A stretch of 64,000 nt of DNA from AWTP1-18 sp036504515 (lineage in GTDB: Bacteria; Pseudomonadota; Gammaproteobacteria; Burkholderiales; Rhodocyclaceae), in NCBI GenBank assembly GCA_036504515.1, contig DASXVA010000005.1:1-64000 (forward strand), in the 5' to 3' direction. The stretch's first letter is position 1; every line of letters begins with the position of its first letter. Of the stretch, positions 36,659-45,669 are shown one piece after another. The position numbers and the translations under genes are program-made. Below the pieces are notes generated by a model, which was not told the DNA's origin, did not search any database, and saw nothing but the letters and a program-made list of their open reading frames with translations.

Positions 36659-37419
36659 TTCCCTACGAGCCAACCGGTCAGCCCCTTCATGCCCCGCTCC
36701 ACCCTTGGTGGCAGCGGGGCATTTTCACGCTGGATGAGCTGAATGCCGAGGCGACCGCTGCCGGCTTGCTGACTGGTGGCGGCCACCCTCTGCGCTTCGT
36801 TCCGCCGGGGGCAGGTGAAGGCTACGAGGCCAGTGCCTATCTGCGGGGCGAAGTGGAGACCCGGCCCGACAATTGGCACGATCTTTTTGGCGCCTGGGTC
36901 TGGTTGGCTTTTCCTCGCAGCAAGGCCGTCATGAACCGCCTGCACTGGCAAGCCCTGCAAACAGAAACCGGTCGACGCGGCCCGGTGCGGGATGCGCTGA
37001 CCCAGTTCGACGAGTGCGGCGTGGTGGTGCTGTGTACCGACCACAGTTTGTGGGAGGGCATCCGTCAGCATCGTTGGCGGGAAGTATTTGCCGAACGGCG
37101 GGCTGATGTGCAGCAGCATCTGTGCTTCATCGTTTACGGCCATGGCAGTCACGACGCCCTGCAAGCCCCCTTCATTGGTCTATGCGGCAAGGCCCTGTGT
37201 TTCGAGGTGGACCGCCTGCCCGAAACTGTCGTGGCCCAGGTTGAACTGGCGGACCAACGCCTGACGGATTACTTGCTGCAAACCAAGTCCTTGAACCCGC
37301 GCTGCTGGCAACCCCTGCCTTTACTCGGCATCCCCGGCGCCACAGCGGACAACGAAAACCCGGCCTATTACGACGATACCCGCCAGTTTCGACCGCTGCG
37401 CACCTTGGTTGCGGCATAA
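36655..37419 (+). CDS. DUF3025 family protein
   Basis: This 254-residue cytoplasmic protein has the DUF3025 hallmarks RPDNWHDLFGAWVWLAFPRSK (partly quoted), NRLHW, RDALTQFDECGVVVL and YGHGSHDALQAPFIGLCGKA. Its function is unknown. The only suitable start is TTG at 36655, whose TTGA overlaps the stop codon of the lipoprotein gene, suggesting translational coupling. Confidence 0.82.
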   Translation: MIPYEPTGQPLHAPLHPWWQRGIFTLDELNAEATAAGLLTGGGHPLRFVPPGAGEGYEASAYLRGEVETRPDNWHDLFGAWVWLAFPRSKAVMNRLHWQALQTETGRRGPVRDALTQFDECGVVVLCTDHSLWEGIRQHRWREVFAERRADVQQHLCFIVYGHGSHDALQAPFIGLCGKALCFEVDRLPETVVAQVELADQRLTDYLLQTKSLNPRCWQPLPLLGIPGATADNENPAYYDDTRQFRPLRTLVAA

Positions 37420-37448
37420 GTGCCCTGCTGAAACCGGCGCTAAGCCCG

Positions 37449-37454
37449 TACAAT
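37449..37454 (+). promoter_or_regulatory. -10 box of the rnpB promoter
   Basis: TACAAT lies 7 nt before the start of the P1 helix of the RNase P RNA, the spacing expected of its promoter. The -35 region (CTGCTG around 37425) is weak. Confidence 0.55.
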
Positions 37455-37461
37455 CCGCGCC

Positions 37462-37880
37462 GGGAAGTTCGCTAGGCAATCGCGCTATCGCTTGCGGTAT
37501 CGAGGAAAGTCCGGGCCCCATAGAGCGGGATGCTGGCTAACGGCCAGGCGTTATAAGTTGCGGCAACGTGACCCAAGGCGACAGACAGTGCAACAGAAAA
37601 CATACCGCCGATGGCCCCGCAAGGGGATCAGGTAAGGTTGAAATGGTGGCGGGTCGCAAGATCCGGCAGAGCTGCGCAAGTAGTTCTGGGGTAAGAGCCC
37701 ACCGCAAATCTGGCGACAGGTTTGGCATGGAAAACCTCATCCGGGGCAAGGCCAAATAGGGGAGCATTGGCGTGGCTCGCGCTGCTCCCGGGTAGGCTGC
37801 TTGAGGGCGTCGGTAACGGCGTTCCCAGAGGAATGATTGCCCACGACAGAACCCGGCTTATCGGCGGACTTCCCACCTTC
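37462..37880 (+). ncRNA. rnpB: RNase P RNA, type A
   Basis: This is the catalytic RNA that trims the 5' ends of tRNA precursors. P1 is formed by GGGAAGTTCGC (37462-37472) and GCGGACTTCCC (37864-37874). The universally conserved blocks are present: GAGGAAAGTCCGGGC (37501 onward), ACAGAAAACATACCGCCGAT, GGATCAGGTAAGGTTGAAA, AGAGCCCACCGC, GGGCAAGGCCAAATAGGGG, GGTAGGCTGCTTGAG and CCCACGACAGAACCCGGCTTA (each quoted at most 20 bases). The exact 3' end is an estimate. Confidence 0.95.
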
Positions 37881-37920
37881 CGCTTTTTGTTCCCCCTCCG
37901 TCAACGTGACTTGTGACACG

Positions 37921-37936
37921 CCGTCCTTCGGGACGG
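37921..37936 (+). terminator. UUCG-tetraloop hairpin after rnpB
   Basis: CCGTCC-TTCG-GGACGG folds into a stable tetraloop hairpin followed by GTTTCGTCCC. It may terminate rnpB transcription about 45 nt after the mature end, although the T tract is short. Confidence 0.45.
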
Positions 37937-38071
37937 GTTTCGTCCCAATTTCACAGTCCACTTGCAGTTAACCTTGATATGCCTTGATTTTTAAGGATAA
38001 GTACTTCCTGTTACTTGTGCGAAAGTAATGCTAAGTCCTTGTCTTGGCTGAATAAAACTCCACGCTTCCCC

Positions 38072-38100
38072 TTGACTTGACCGGGTTTGGGCAATAAAGT
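38072..38100 (+). promoter_or_regulatory. Promoter of the dcw cluster (Pmra)
   Basis: TTGACT (38072-38077) and TAAAGT (38095-38100) are 17 bp apart. It is the only good promoter between rnpB and mraZ, giving a leader of about 60 nt. The MraZ boxes start within its -10 element. Confidence 0.6.
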
Positions 38101-38127
38101 GGTAATAAGTGGGGGAAAGTGGGTAAA
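38098..38127 (+). promoter_or_regulatory. MraZ operator: three 10-bp direct repeats
   Basis: AGTGGTAATA, AGTGGGGGAA and AGTGGGTAAA stand in tandem. MraZ is known to bind TGGGN-type repeats at 10-bp spacing in front of its own gene. The first repeat overlaps the -10 box and the others cover the start site, so binding should repress the whole dcw cluster. Confidence 0.8.
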
Positions 38128-38167
38128 CAGCAGTTTCCCGGCCCCCAGTTCTTTCGTGGGGAACACC

Positions 38168-38635
38168 ATGTTTCAAGGGGCGATATCGCTGAATCTCGAT
38201 GCAAAGGGGCGCATGGCCGTCCCTGCACGGCATCGCGACGCCTTGCTGGCGGCCACCGCTGAGGCGGAAGGTCGCTTGGTCCTCACTACTCATCCCCATC
38301 GCTGCCTGTTGTTGTATCCGGAACCGGCTTGGCAGCCGATCCGCGACCAGATTCTTGCGGCCCCTTCCTTTGATCCCCGTTCCGCCGCCGCCAAGCGCGT
38401 GCTGGTGGGTAACGCCCGGGATGAATCCATGGATGGCGCCGGCCGTTTGCTCATTGCTCCCGAATTGAGGGATTTCGCCGGCTTTGAAAAGCAGGTGTGG
38501 TTGGTGGGCATGGGTTCCCATTTCGAGATTTGGAGCGATGCCGGCTGGAAGCGTCAGCACGATATGGCATTCGAGGCACTGGCCGGTGGCGAAGGAAATA
38601 CGCCGCCCCCCGGTTTCGAGGGTATTTCCCTGTGA
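38168..38635 (+). CDS. mraZ: Transcriptional regulator MraZ
   Basis: MraZ (155 residues) has two AbrB-like half-domains, each with the DxxxR signature ([15 protein letters not shown] near residues 10-24; [18 protein letters not shown] near 92-109). It regulates the cluster it heads. The ATG at 38168 gives [16 protein letters not shown], as in other species; the longer opening from 38087 runs through the operator and is rejected. The stop overlaps the rsmH start (GTGA). Confidence 0.95.
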   Translation: MFQGAISLNLDAKGRMAVPARHRDALLAATAEAEGRLVLTTHPHRCLLLYPEPAWQPIRDQILAAPSFDPRSAAAKRVLVGNARDESMDGAGRLLIAPELRDFAGFEKQVWLVGMGSHFEIWSDAGWKRQHDMAFEALAGGEGNTPPPGFEGISL

Positions 38636-39552
38636 GTCATGCCCACGTCAGCGTGCTGCTGACGGAGGCGGTGGAAGCCCTGAATGTGCAGCCGGACGGT
38701 GTCTATGTGGATGCCACCTTCGGTCGTGGTGGTCATAGTCGGGCAATTCTGGCCAAGCTCGGGCCCAAGGGGCGCTTGATCGCCCTGGATCGGGACCCGG
38801 CGGCGATTGCCGCCGGCGAGGCCATGACCGATGCACGCTTTCAGTTGGAACACGCCTGGTTTGGCGAGATCGATCAGGTGCTGGAACGCTTGGGCGTTGC
38901 CCAGGTGGACGGGGTGTTGATGGACATTGGCGTTTCCAGTCCCCAGTTGGACGATGGAAGCCGCGGATTCAGTTTTCGTTTCGATGCGCCGCTGGACATG
39001 CGTATGGATACGAGCAAGGGAGAGACCGCTGCCGAATGGCTGGCACGGGCCGAGCAACAGGAAATTACGGAGGTTCTAAAAGATTATGGCGAAGAACGGT
39101 TTGCTTATGCGATTGCAAAGGCGGTTGTGGCTGCTCGGAGCAGCGGTGGTATTGCAACCACAGGACAGTTTGCCGCGCTCGTGGAAAAAGCCGTGCGCAC
39201 GCGGGAACCGGGTCAGCACCCGGCGACGCGCAGCTTCCAGGGGATACGGATTTTCATCAATCGCGAACTTGAGGAGCTGTCGCTAGCCCTTCCTGGCGCC
39301 GTGGCTCGCTTGAAGCCCGGTGGTCGGTTGGTGGTGATCAGCTTCCATTCCCTTGAGGATCGTATCGTCAAGCAATTCCTCCGGGACGAATCGACCCCAG
39401 TGCAGCCACCCAAGGGCGTTCCGGTCCGGGCGGCAGACCTGCCTCCTCCCAACATGGATCTGGTCGGTAAGGCAGTCAAGGCTTCAGTTGCCGAAGTGGC
39501 GGCCAATCCCCGCTCCCGTAGCGCCGTGATGCGCGTGGCGGAAAAGCGTTAA
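38632..39552 (+). CDS. rsmH: 16S rRNA N4-methyltransferase RsmH (C1402)
   Basis: RsmH (306 residues) methylates N4 of C1402, the same nucleotide whose ribose RsmI modifies. It has [13 protein letters not shown], the SAM motif [30 protein letters not shown] and [11 protein letters not shown]. The start is GTG at 38632 overlapping the mraZ stop by 4 nt; there is no in-frame ATG at the conserved start SHAHVSVLL. Confidence 0.95.
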   Translation: MSHAHVSVLLTEAVEALNVQPDGVYVDATFGRGGHSRAILAKLGPKGRLIALDRDPAAIAAGEAMTDARFQLEHAWFGEIDQVLERLGVAQVDGVLMDIGVSSPQLDDGSRGFSFRFDAPLDMRMDTSKGETAAEWLARAEQQEITEVLKDYGEERFAYAIAKAVVAARSSGGIATTGQFAALVEKAVRTREPGQHPATRSFQGIRIFINRELEELSLALPGAVARLKPGGRLVVISFHSLEDRIVKQFLRDESTPVQPPKGVPVRAADLPPPNMDLVGKAVKASVAEVAANPRSRSAVMRVAEKR

Positions 39553-39556
39553 GTCC

Positions 39557-39850
39557 ATGGCCCGTCTCAATCTCATCCTCCTCGCCATTGCCGTGACCTG
39601 CGCACTCTCCGCAGTTACGTCAAATCACAAGGCGCGCAAGCTCTTCATCGAGCTGGATCGGGAACAAACCCAGATGCATCAACTGGAAGTGGAATGGGGC
39701 CAGTTGCAGCTGGAACAAAGCACCTGGGCCGGTCATGCCCGGATTGAAAAGATTGCCCGCGAAAAGTTGCAGATGAAGTCCCCCGATCCCAAGCAGACCT
39801 TGACCCTGGAAGGGGCTGCCCAGAGTCGGGCTGAAGGGGCAAAGCGGTGA
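39557..39850 (+). CDS. ftsL: Cell division protein FtsL
   Basis: FtsL (97 residues) is a short bitopic protein: a membrane helix at residues 3-20 (LNLILLAIAVTCALSAV) and a periplasmic coiled coil (LFIELDREQTQMHQLEVE). It forms the FtsQLB complex that activates FtsWI. Family sequence conservation is low, but size, topology and position between rsmH and ftsI are decisive. It overlaps ftsI by 4 nt (GTGA). Confidence 0.93.
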   Translation: MARLNLILLAIAVTCALSAVTSNHKARKLFIELDREQTQMHQLEVEWGQLQLEQSTWAGHARIEKIAREKLQMKSPDPKQTLTLEGAAQSRAEGAKR

Positions 39851-41565
39851 AGTTCTCCAACAGCCCGGTACTCTCGCAGGCTGTTCCTGCCTGGCGTTCT
39901 CGCCTGGTGGTGCTGGTGCTCATGTTTGCATTCGCGGCCCTGGTGGGCCGTTCGCTCTATTTGCAGGGCATCAATAACGATTTCCTGCGGGGCAAGGGCG
40001 AAGCCCGCTACGAGCGGGTGCTGGACATCCCCGCCACCCGGGGTCGCATCATGGACCGGCAGGGCGACATGCTTGCCGTCTCGACGCCGGTCAAATCCAT
40101 CTGGGCGATTCCTGACGATGCCAAGTTGCAGCCGGCCCAGACCCGTCAGTTGGCCCAGTTGCTCGATATGGATGTGCGGGAACTGAGCCGCAAGCTGGCC
40201 AGCGACAAAGACTTCGTTTACATCAAGCGCCAGATTCCCCCCGATGTTGCCGAGCAGATTAACGCCCTTAAATTGCCGGGCATCCATCAGCAGCAGGAGT
40301 ATCGCCGCTACTACCCCGCCGGTGAGCTGACGGCCCATATTCTTGGTTTTACCGGAGCGGAAGATGCCGGTCAGGAAGGGGTCGAACTGGCGTTCAACGC
40401 CGTACTCTCGGGCAAGCCGGGCAGCCGTCGGGTCATCAAGGATAGGCGCGGTAACGTGGTGGAAGATGTGGAGTCCATCCGGGTGCCCCAGGAGGGCAAG
40501 GACGTAGAGCTGGCCCTGGATGACAAGATCCAGTACATCGCCTATTCCAACTTGAAGCAGGCCATCGAGCAGTACAAGGCCAAGGCCGGCGGCGCTGTGG
40601 TGCTGGATGCGCGCACCGGCGAAATCCTGGCCCTGGTGAATCTGCCTACCTACAACCCGAACAACCGCTCCAAGTTGAACGGCGCCCAATTGCGTAATCG
40701 TGCCCTGACCGACACCTACGAGCCGGGCTCCACCATGAAGCCATTTACCGCGGCTCTGGCTCTGGAAAAAGGTAAGTTCCGCTACGACACGCCCATTCAG
40801 ACGGCACCGGGCCGTCTCACCATCGGCAATGCCACCATTCATGATTCCCACGCGGGCGGTGTGCTGACGGTGGCCCAGGTGATCCAGAAATCCTCCAATG
40901 TGGGCATCGCCAAGATCGCCCTGAGCTTCCCTTCGGAGACCCTTTGGGACATGTACGACAGCCTGGGCTTCGGCACCCCCTTGAAGCTGGGATTCCCCGG
41001 TGAGGTCGGCGGACGCCTGCGCCCCTGGAAAAAGTGGCAGCCCATTGAGCAGGCCACCATGTCCTATGGCAATGGTATTTCGGTCACCTTGATTCAACTG
41101 GCCCGGGCCTATCTGGTCTTTGCCCGGGAAGGGGACTTGATTCCTCTGTCCCTGACCAAGCTCGATACTTTGCCTCCTCGCGGCAAGGCAGTGTTCTCCG
41201 CCCAGACTGCCAAGGAAGTTCGCTCCATGCTGGAACTGGTGGTGCAGCCCGGTGGTACCGCCACCAAGGCCCAGGTTGCCGGCTATCGGGTCGCTGGGAA
41301 AACCGGTACCGCTCACAAGCTGGAAGGCGGTCAGTACGCCAACAAGTACGTCGCTTCCTTTGTGGGGCTTGCCCCAGCGTCAGACCCACGCCTGATTGTG
41401 GCCGTGATGGTGGATGAACCATCCAGTGGCGGTTACTACGGCGGCGATGTGGCCGCTCCCGCTTTTTCCCGCATCATGGGTGGCGCCCTGCGGACCCTTG
41501 GGGTCACACAGGATGCACCGTTGAAGCCGGTGATCATTACTTCTGACGTCAAGGAGGAAATGTGA
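39847..41565 (+). CDS. ftsI: Septal peptidoglycan transpeptidase FtsI (PBP3)
   Basis: FtsI (572 residues) cross-links septal peptidoglycan. After a short cytoplasmic tail and a helix (LVVLVLMFAFAALVGRSLY) comes the pedestal domain (TRGRIMDRQGDMLAVS) and then the transpeptidase domain, with SxxK STMK (Ser295), SSN and KTGT motifs. The start is GTG in GTGA at the ftsL stop. murE follows with overlap. Confidence 0.97.
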   Translation: MKFSNSPVLSQAVPAWRSRLVVLVLMFAFAALVGRSLYLQGINNDFLRGKGEARYERVLDIPATRGRIMDRQGDMLAVSTPVKSIWAIPDDAKLQPAQTRQLAQLLDMDVRELSRKLASDKDFVYIKRQIPPDVAEQINALKLPGIHQQQEYRRYYPAGELTAHILGFTGAEDAGQEGVELAFNAVLSGKPGSRRVIKDRRGNVVEDVESIRVPQEGKDVELALDDKIQYIAYSNLKQAIEQYKAKAGGAVVLDARTGEILALVNLPTYNPNNRSKLNGAQLRNRALTDTYEPGSTMKPFTAALALEKGKFRYDTPIQTAPGRLTIGNATIHDSHAGGVLTVAQVIQKSSNVGIAKIALSFPSETLWDMYDSLGFGTPLKLGFPGEVGGRLRPWKKWQPIEQATMSYGNGISVTLIQLARAYLVFAREGDLIPLSLTKLDTLPPRGKAVFSAQTAKEVRSMLELVVQPGGTATKAQVAGYRVAGKTGTAHKLEGGQYANKYVASFVGLAPASDPRLIVAVMVDEPSSGGYYGGDVAAPAFSRIMGGALRTLGVTQDAPLKPVIITSDVKEEM

Positions 41566-43112
41566 TCGCCACCCAGCTTCTGAATCAGTTGCGTAGCCTG
41601 GGCGTTGCTCCCGGCAATCTGTGCATCGATTCGCGACAGGTTGCGCCCGGAGATGTCTTCCTGGCCTGGCCCGGCGCTCGCGTTGATGGCCGAAAGTACA
41701 TGGCGGATGTCGTGGCTAAAGGTGCTGCCGCGGTTCTCTATGAAGCCGCTGGTGCGACAGCACCGACCCTGACGATTCCCACCCTGGCGGTCCCGGGCCT
41801 TGCCGACTTGGCCGGCGCCTTGGCTCACGAGGTGTACGGCCACCCTTCGGCAAAGCTGTGGCTGTGCGGCATTACCGGCACCAATGGCAAGACCTCTATT
41901 TCCCAATGGATCGCCCAAGCCTTGGATGGAACTACTCCATCCAAGACTAAAGATGCAGGCACGCACTCCCTCCCTCCCTCGCCAAGCGAGGGAGGTGACC
42001 AGTCACCCCCTTCCCCAGGAAGGGGGCAGGGGCGTTGTGCAGTCATTGGAACCTTGGGCAACGGTTTTGTCGATCAGTTGCGACCCAGCCCAAACACCAC
42101 GCCCGATGCCATTACCCTGCAGCGCGATCTGGCGAGCTTTGTTGCTGATGGCGCTGTTGCTTGTGCCATGGAGGTCTCTTCCATCGGCCTCGATCAGGGG
42201 CGGGCTAATGGTTGCCAGTTTCACACCGCTGTATTTACCAACCTGACCCGGGATCATCTGGAAGACCACGGCACCATGGAAGCCTACGGCGCAGCCAAGG
42301 CGCGCCTGTTTCAATGGCCGGGTTTGCAACGGGCCGTGATCAATCTCGACGATGCCTTCGGGCGGCAATTGGCCCAAGACCTCAAGGGCAAAGTACCGGT
42401 GACCGGTTATAGCCTGAGTCCTGATGTTGATGGCACAACCGTTGATCTGTTGCTGCGGGCCGAAGATCTGACCATGACCAGCAGCGGTCAGTGCTTTACG
42501 GTTCAGGGCCACAAAATTTCTGTGCCGCTATTGGGGCGTTTCAATACGTCCAATCTGCTGGCTGTGCTCGGTGCATTGCTCTCGGCAGGTTTGTCCCTAT
42601 CGGACGCGGTGCTTCGTCTTGAGCAACTTGCTCCGCCTCCCGGCCGGATGGAGTGTCTCGGTGGCGATGAGGCTCCCCTGGTGGTAGTGGATTACGCCCA
42701 CACTCCCGATGCTCTGGAAAAAGCCCTGATCACCCTGCGTGAAACAGCCACTGCTCGTAGTGGCCGCCTGCTCTGTCTGTTTGGCTGCGGCGGGGACCGG
42801 GACCCGGGCAAGCGCCCGCTCATGGGGGCCGTTGCCGAGCAACTGGCTGATGCGGTTTTGCTCACCAGCGACAACCCTCGCAGTGAAGATCCGCAAGCCA
42901 TTCTCGATGCCATTGCCCGCGGAATGAAGCGGCCAGCACCGCAGGAAATTGATCGCGCAAGCGCCATTGCTCGCCTGGTACAGGAAGCCGCAAACCAGGA
43001 TGTGGTGTTGCTGGCGGGCAAGGGACATGAAACCTATCAGGAAATTTTTGGTCAGCGTCTGCACCTTTCCGATCTGGAAACAGCACGCCTTGCCCTGGAG
43101 ACCCGTTCATGA
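41562..43112 (+). CDS. murE: UDP-MurNAc-L-Ala-D-Glu:meso-DAP ligase, with a palindromic insert
   Basis: MurE adds diaminopimelate to the peptidoglycan precursor. ATP loop GTNGKTS (near residue 107), AMEVSSIGLDQGR, the carbamylated-Lys segment and DNPRSEDP (the DNPR form typical of meso-DAP enzymes) are intact. The start is GTG with AAGGAGG upstream. At 516 residues it is longer than usual. Between SQWIAQALDG and RCAVIGTLGNG there are about 32 extra Pro/Ser/Gly-rich residues (about 125-156), encoded by a GC-rich palindromic element with no stop codon or frameshift. Confidence 0.96.
   Translation: MIATQLLNQLRSLGVAPGNLCIDSRQVAPGDVFLAWPGARVDGRKYMADVVAKGAAAVLYEAAGATAPTLTIPTLAVPGLADLAGALAHEVYGHPSAKLWLCGITGTNGKTSISQWIAQALDGTTPSKTKDAGTHSLPPSPSEGGDQSPPSPGRGQGRCAVIGTLGNGFVDQLRPSPNTTPDAITLQRDLASFVADGAVACAMEVSSIGLDQGRANGCQFHTAVFTNLTRDHLEDHGTMEAYGAAKARLFQWPGLQRAVINLDDAFGRQLAQDLKGKVPVTGYSLSPDVDGTTVDLLLRAEDLTMTSSGQCFTVQGHKISVPLLGRFNTSNLLAVLGALLSAGLSLSDAVLRLEQLAPPPGRMECLGGDEAPLVVVDYAHTPDALEKALITLRETATARSGRLLCLFGCGGDRDPGKRPLMGAVAEQLADAVLLTSDNPRSEDPQAILDAIARGMKRPAPQEIDRASAIARLVQEAANQDVVLLAGKGHETYQEIFGQRLHLSDLETARLALETRS
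41973..42026 (+). repeat. Palindromic element inserted in frame within murE
   Basis: Three adjoining inverted repeats occur: CCTCCCTCGC (41973) with GCGAGGGAGG (41986-41995), loop CAA; GGTGAC-CA-GTCACC (41994-42007); and CCCCCTTCC (42006) with GGAAGGGGG (42018-42026), loop CCA. They share edge bases. It looks like an intergenic REP/BIME-type repeat that landed inside a coding region. The surrounding insert reaches from about 41935 to 42030. No second copy was found in the window. Confidence 0.75.
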
Positions 43113-44500
43113 ATCCGAGCCTGACCTTAAGCCTCATTGAAGCCGCCATTGCCATCGGCGGCAGCACCACCGGCGGCGACGTCAAATTTACCGGCGTCAC
43201 CACCGACTCCCGCAAGGTAACGCCCGGCCAGTTGTTTATTGCCCTTCGCGGCGAGCTGTTCGATGGCCACAACTTCGTCAAGGAAGTGCTGGCCAAGGGC
43301 GCCGCAGCCGCCTTAGTGGACCGCAACTGGGCCGCCAATTTCGGCAAGGATTTATCTCTGCTGGCGGTGGACGACACACGCCTCGGTCTTGGCCATCTTG
43401 CCGCCTTCTGGCGCGACAGCTTCGATATTCCATTAATCGGCATCACCGGCAGTAACGGCAAGACCACGGTGAAGGAAATGTGCAGCGCCATCCTGCGCAC
43501 ACATTTGGGTGCCGACAGCGTGCTGGCGACCGCCGGAAATTTCAATAACGATATCGGCTTGCCCCTGACCCTGCTCGGCCTGGAGCGCAAGCACCAGGCG
43601 GCAGTGATTGAAATGGGCATGAATCATCCCGGTGAAATTGCTTATCTGACCCGCCTTGCCAGCCCCACCGTGGCTTTGGTGAACAACGCCCAGCGCGCCC
43701 ATTTGGAGGGCCTCGGCACGGTGCGTGATGTGGCCGTAGCCAAGGGCGAAATTTTCCAGGGGCTGGGTCCAGACGGTATCGCGGTCATCAATGCCGATGA
43801 TCCCAACGCCGATGTGTGGCGCACTCTGGCAGAGAAGCACGTCATCCTCAGTTACGGCCTCGAAGCCGCGGCGGATATTTCCGGCCGCGCTCAGCTACGT
43901 CATTTTTCCAGCCTGATCTCCCTGATCACTCCTGTTGGTACGGTTGATTTCGAACTGCCAGTGCCGGGCCTGCACAACGCGCGCAATGCCCTGGGGGCGG
44001 TGGCCGCTTGTCTTGCGGCGCGAGTGCCGCTGGAGACCATTGTCCGCGGGCTTGAGTCCTACGGCGGCGTCAAAGGTCGGCTACAACGCAAGAACGGCCA
44101 TGGCGGTGCCCGGGTCGTGGACGACACCTACAACGCTAATCCCGACTCCATGCGGGCCGCGGTGGATGTGCTGGCGGCTCTGCCGGGCAAGCGCATCTTC
44201 GTCATGGGCGACATGGGCGAGGTCGGCGAAGCGGGTGGTCAGTTCCATGACGAGTTGGGTGGTTACGCCAAGAGCATGGGGATTGACCGCTTGTATTGCC
44301 TGGGAGATTTGTGTGCAACGGCCGTGCATAACTTTGGCGAAGGCGGTCAGCACTTCGACAAAGTGGAAGCCCTGGTCAAGGCCCTGAACAAGGATTTGGA
44401 TGCCGACACCACCGTACTGGTGAAAGGCTCACGCTTCATGCGTATGGAACGGGTGGTGGATGCCATCACCGACAACGGAGAGAAAAACAATGTTGCTTGA
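43109..44500 (+). CDS. murF: UDP-MurNAc-tripeptide:D-Ala-D-Ala ligase
   Basis: MurF (463 residues) adds D-Ala-D-Ala to complete the pentapeptide. It has [22 protein letters not shown] loop [41 protein letters not shown] and [11 protein letters not shown]. It overlaps murE by 4 nt (ATGA) and mraY by 11 nt. Confidence 0.97.
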   Translation: MNPSLTLSLIEAAIAIGGSTTGGDVKFTGVTTDSRKVTPGQLFIALRGELFDGHNFVKEVLAKGAAAALVDRNWAANFGKDLSLLAVDDTRLGLGHLAAFWRDSFDIPLIGITGSNGKTTVKEMCSAILRTHLGADSVLATAGNFNNDIGLPLTLLGLERKHQAAVIEMGMNHPGEIAYLTRLASPTVALVNNAQRAHLEGLGTVRDVAVAKGEIFQGLGPDGIAVINADDPNADVWRTLAEKHVILSYGLEAAADISGRAQLRHFSSLISLITPVGTVDFELPVPGLHNARNALGAVAACLAARVPLETIVRGLESYGGVKGRLQRKNGHGGARVVDDTYNANPDSMRAAVDVLAALPGKRIFVMGDMGEVGEAGGQFHDELGGYAKSMGIDRLYCLGDLCATAVHNFGEGGQHFDKVEALVKALNKDLDADTTVLVKGSRFMRMERVVDAITDNGEKNNVA

Positions 44501-45659
44501 ACTTGCCCAGTGGCTGGCAAAAGACACGCGCGCTTTCAGCGTTTTCAACTACATCACCCTGCGGGCGGTGATGGCGACCATGACGGCCCTGACCATTTCC
44601 TTCGTGGCCGGCCCGGCCTTTATCCGTTGGCTCTCTGCCAAGAAGATCGGTCAGCCGGTGCGCAGCGACGGCCCCCAGACCCATCTGGCCAAGTCCGGCA
44701 CTCCCACCATGGGCGGCGGCCTGATCCTGATTTCCCTCGGCATCTCGACCCTGCTCTGGGCCGATTTGACCAACCGTTTCGTCTGGATCGTTCTGATCGT
44801 CACGTTGGGCTACGGTGCGGTGGGTTGGGTCGATGACTGGCGTAAGGTGGTGTACAAAAACCCGGATGGACTTTCCAGTCGAGCCAAGTATTTCTGGCAG
44901 TCCATCATCGGACTGGTGGCGGCCATTTACATCGCCTTCTCGATTTCCGCACCGGATAACAGCAAGGTTGTTCAGCTATTTTTCCAGTGGGTGGGTAGCG
45001 GGTTCACCCTGGTGCTGCCGGCCAAGGCCGACCTGATCGTTCCCTTCTTCAAGACCGTTACCTACCCCCTTGGTATGTTCGGTTTTATTTTGCTCACCTA
45101 CTTCGTTATCGTCGGCTCCAGCAATGCGGTGAATCTGACGGACGGTCTCGATGGACTCGCCATCATGCCCACGGTGCTGGTGGGCTCTGCCCTGGGTATC
45201 TTTGCCTACGTGGCGGGTAATGCGGTGTTCGCCAAATACCTGTTCTTGCCCTACATCCCCGGTGCGGGGGAACTCACCGTGTTTTGCGCCGCCATGGCCG
45301 GCGCCGGTCTTGGTTTTCTCTGGTTCAACGCGTATCCGGCCGAAGTGTTCATGGGTGATGTGGGTGCCCTGTCCCTCGGCGCGGCACTGGGGACTGTGGC
45401 CGTGATCGTGCGTCAGGAAATTGTGCTGTTCATCATGGGCGGCGTCTTCGTTGCGGAAACCCTGTCGGTGATGATTCAGGTCAGCTACTTCAAATACACC
45501 AAGAAAAAATATGGCGAGGGGCGGCGCATCCTGCTGATGGCGCCCCTGCATCACCATTTCGAAAAGAGCGGCTGGAAGGAAACCCAAGTGGTGGTGCGGT
45601 TCTGGATCATCACCATCCTGCTTGTGCTGTTCGGTTTGTCCACCCTGAAGATTCGGTAA
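44490..45659 (+). CDS. mraY: Phospho-MurNAc-pentapeptide translocase
   Basis: MraY (389 residues, ten helices) links the pentapeptide precursor to undecaprenyl phosphate to make lipid I. Conserved pieces: [54 protein letters not shown] (at the limit) and [12 protein letters not shown]. The ATG at 44490 is inside the end of murF; an opening from 44460 is not needed. Confidence 0.97.
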   Translation: MLLELAQWLAKDTRAFSVFNYITLRAVMATMTALTISFVAGPAFIRWLSAKKIGQPVRSDGPQTHLAKSGTPTMGGGLILISLGISTLLWADLTNRFVWIVLIVTLGYGAVGWVDDWRKVVYKNPDGLSSRAKYFWQSIIGLVAAIYIAFSISAPDNSKVVQLFFQWVGSGFTLVLPAKADLIVPFFKTVTYPLGMFGFILLTYFVIVGSSNAVNLTDGLDGLAIMPTVLVGSALGIFAYVAGNAVFAKYLFLPYIPGAGELTVFCAAMAGAGLGFLWFNAYPAEVFMGDVGALSLGAALGTVAVIVRQEIVLFIMGGVFVAETLSVMIQVSYFKYTKKKYGEGRRILLMAPLHHHFEKSGWKETQVVVRFWIITILLVLFGLSTLKIR

Positions 45660-45669
45660 AGAGCGACTG

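Noticed and set aside
39733..41316. A 527-codon open frame antisense to ftsI
   Set aside because: It is opposite a complete ftsI and has no start context or domain.
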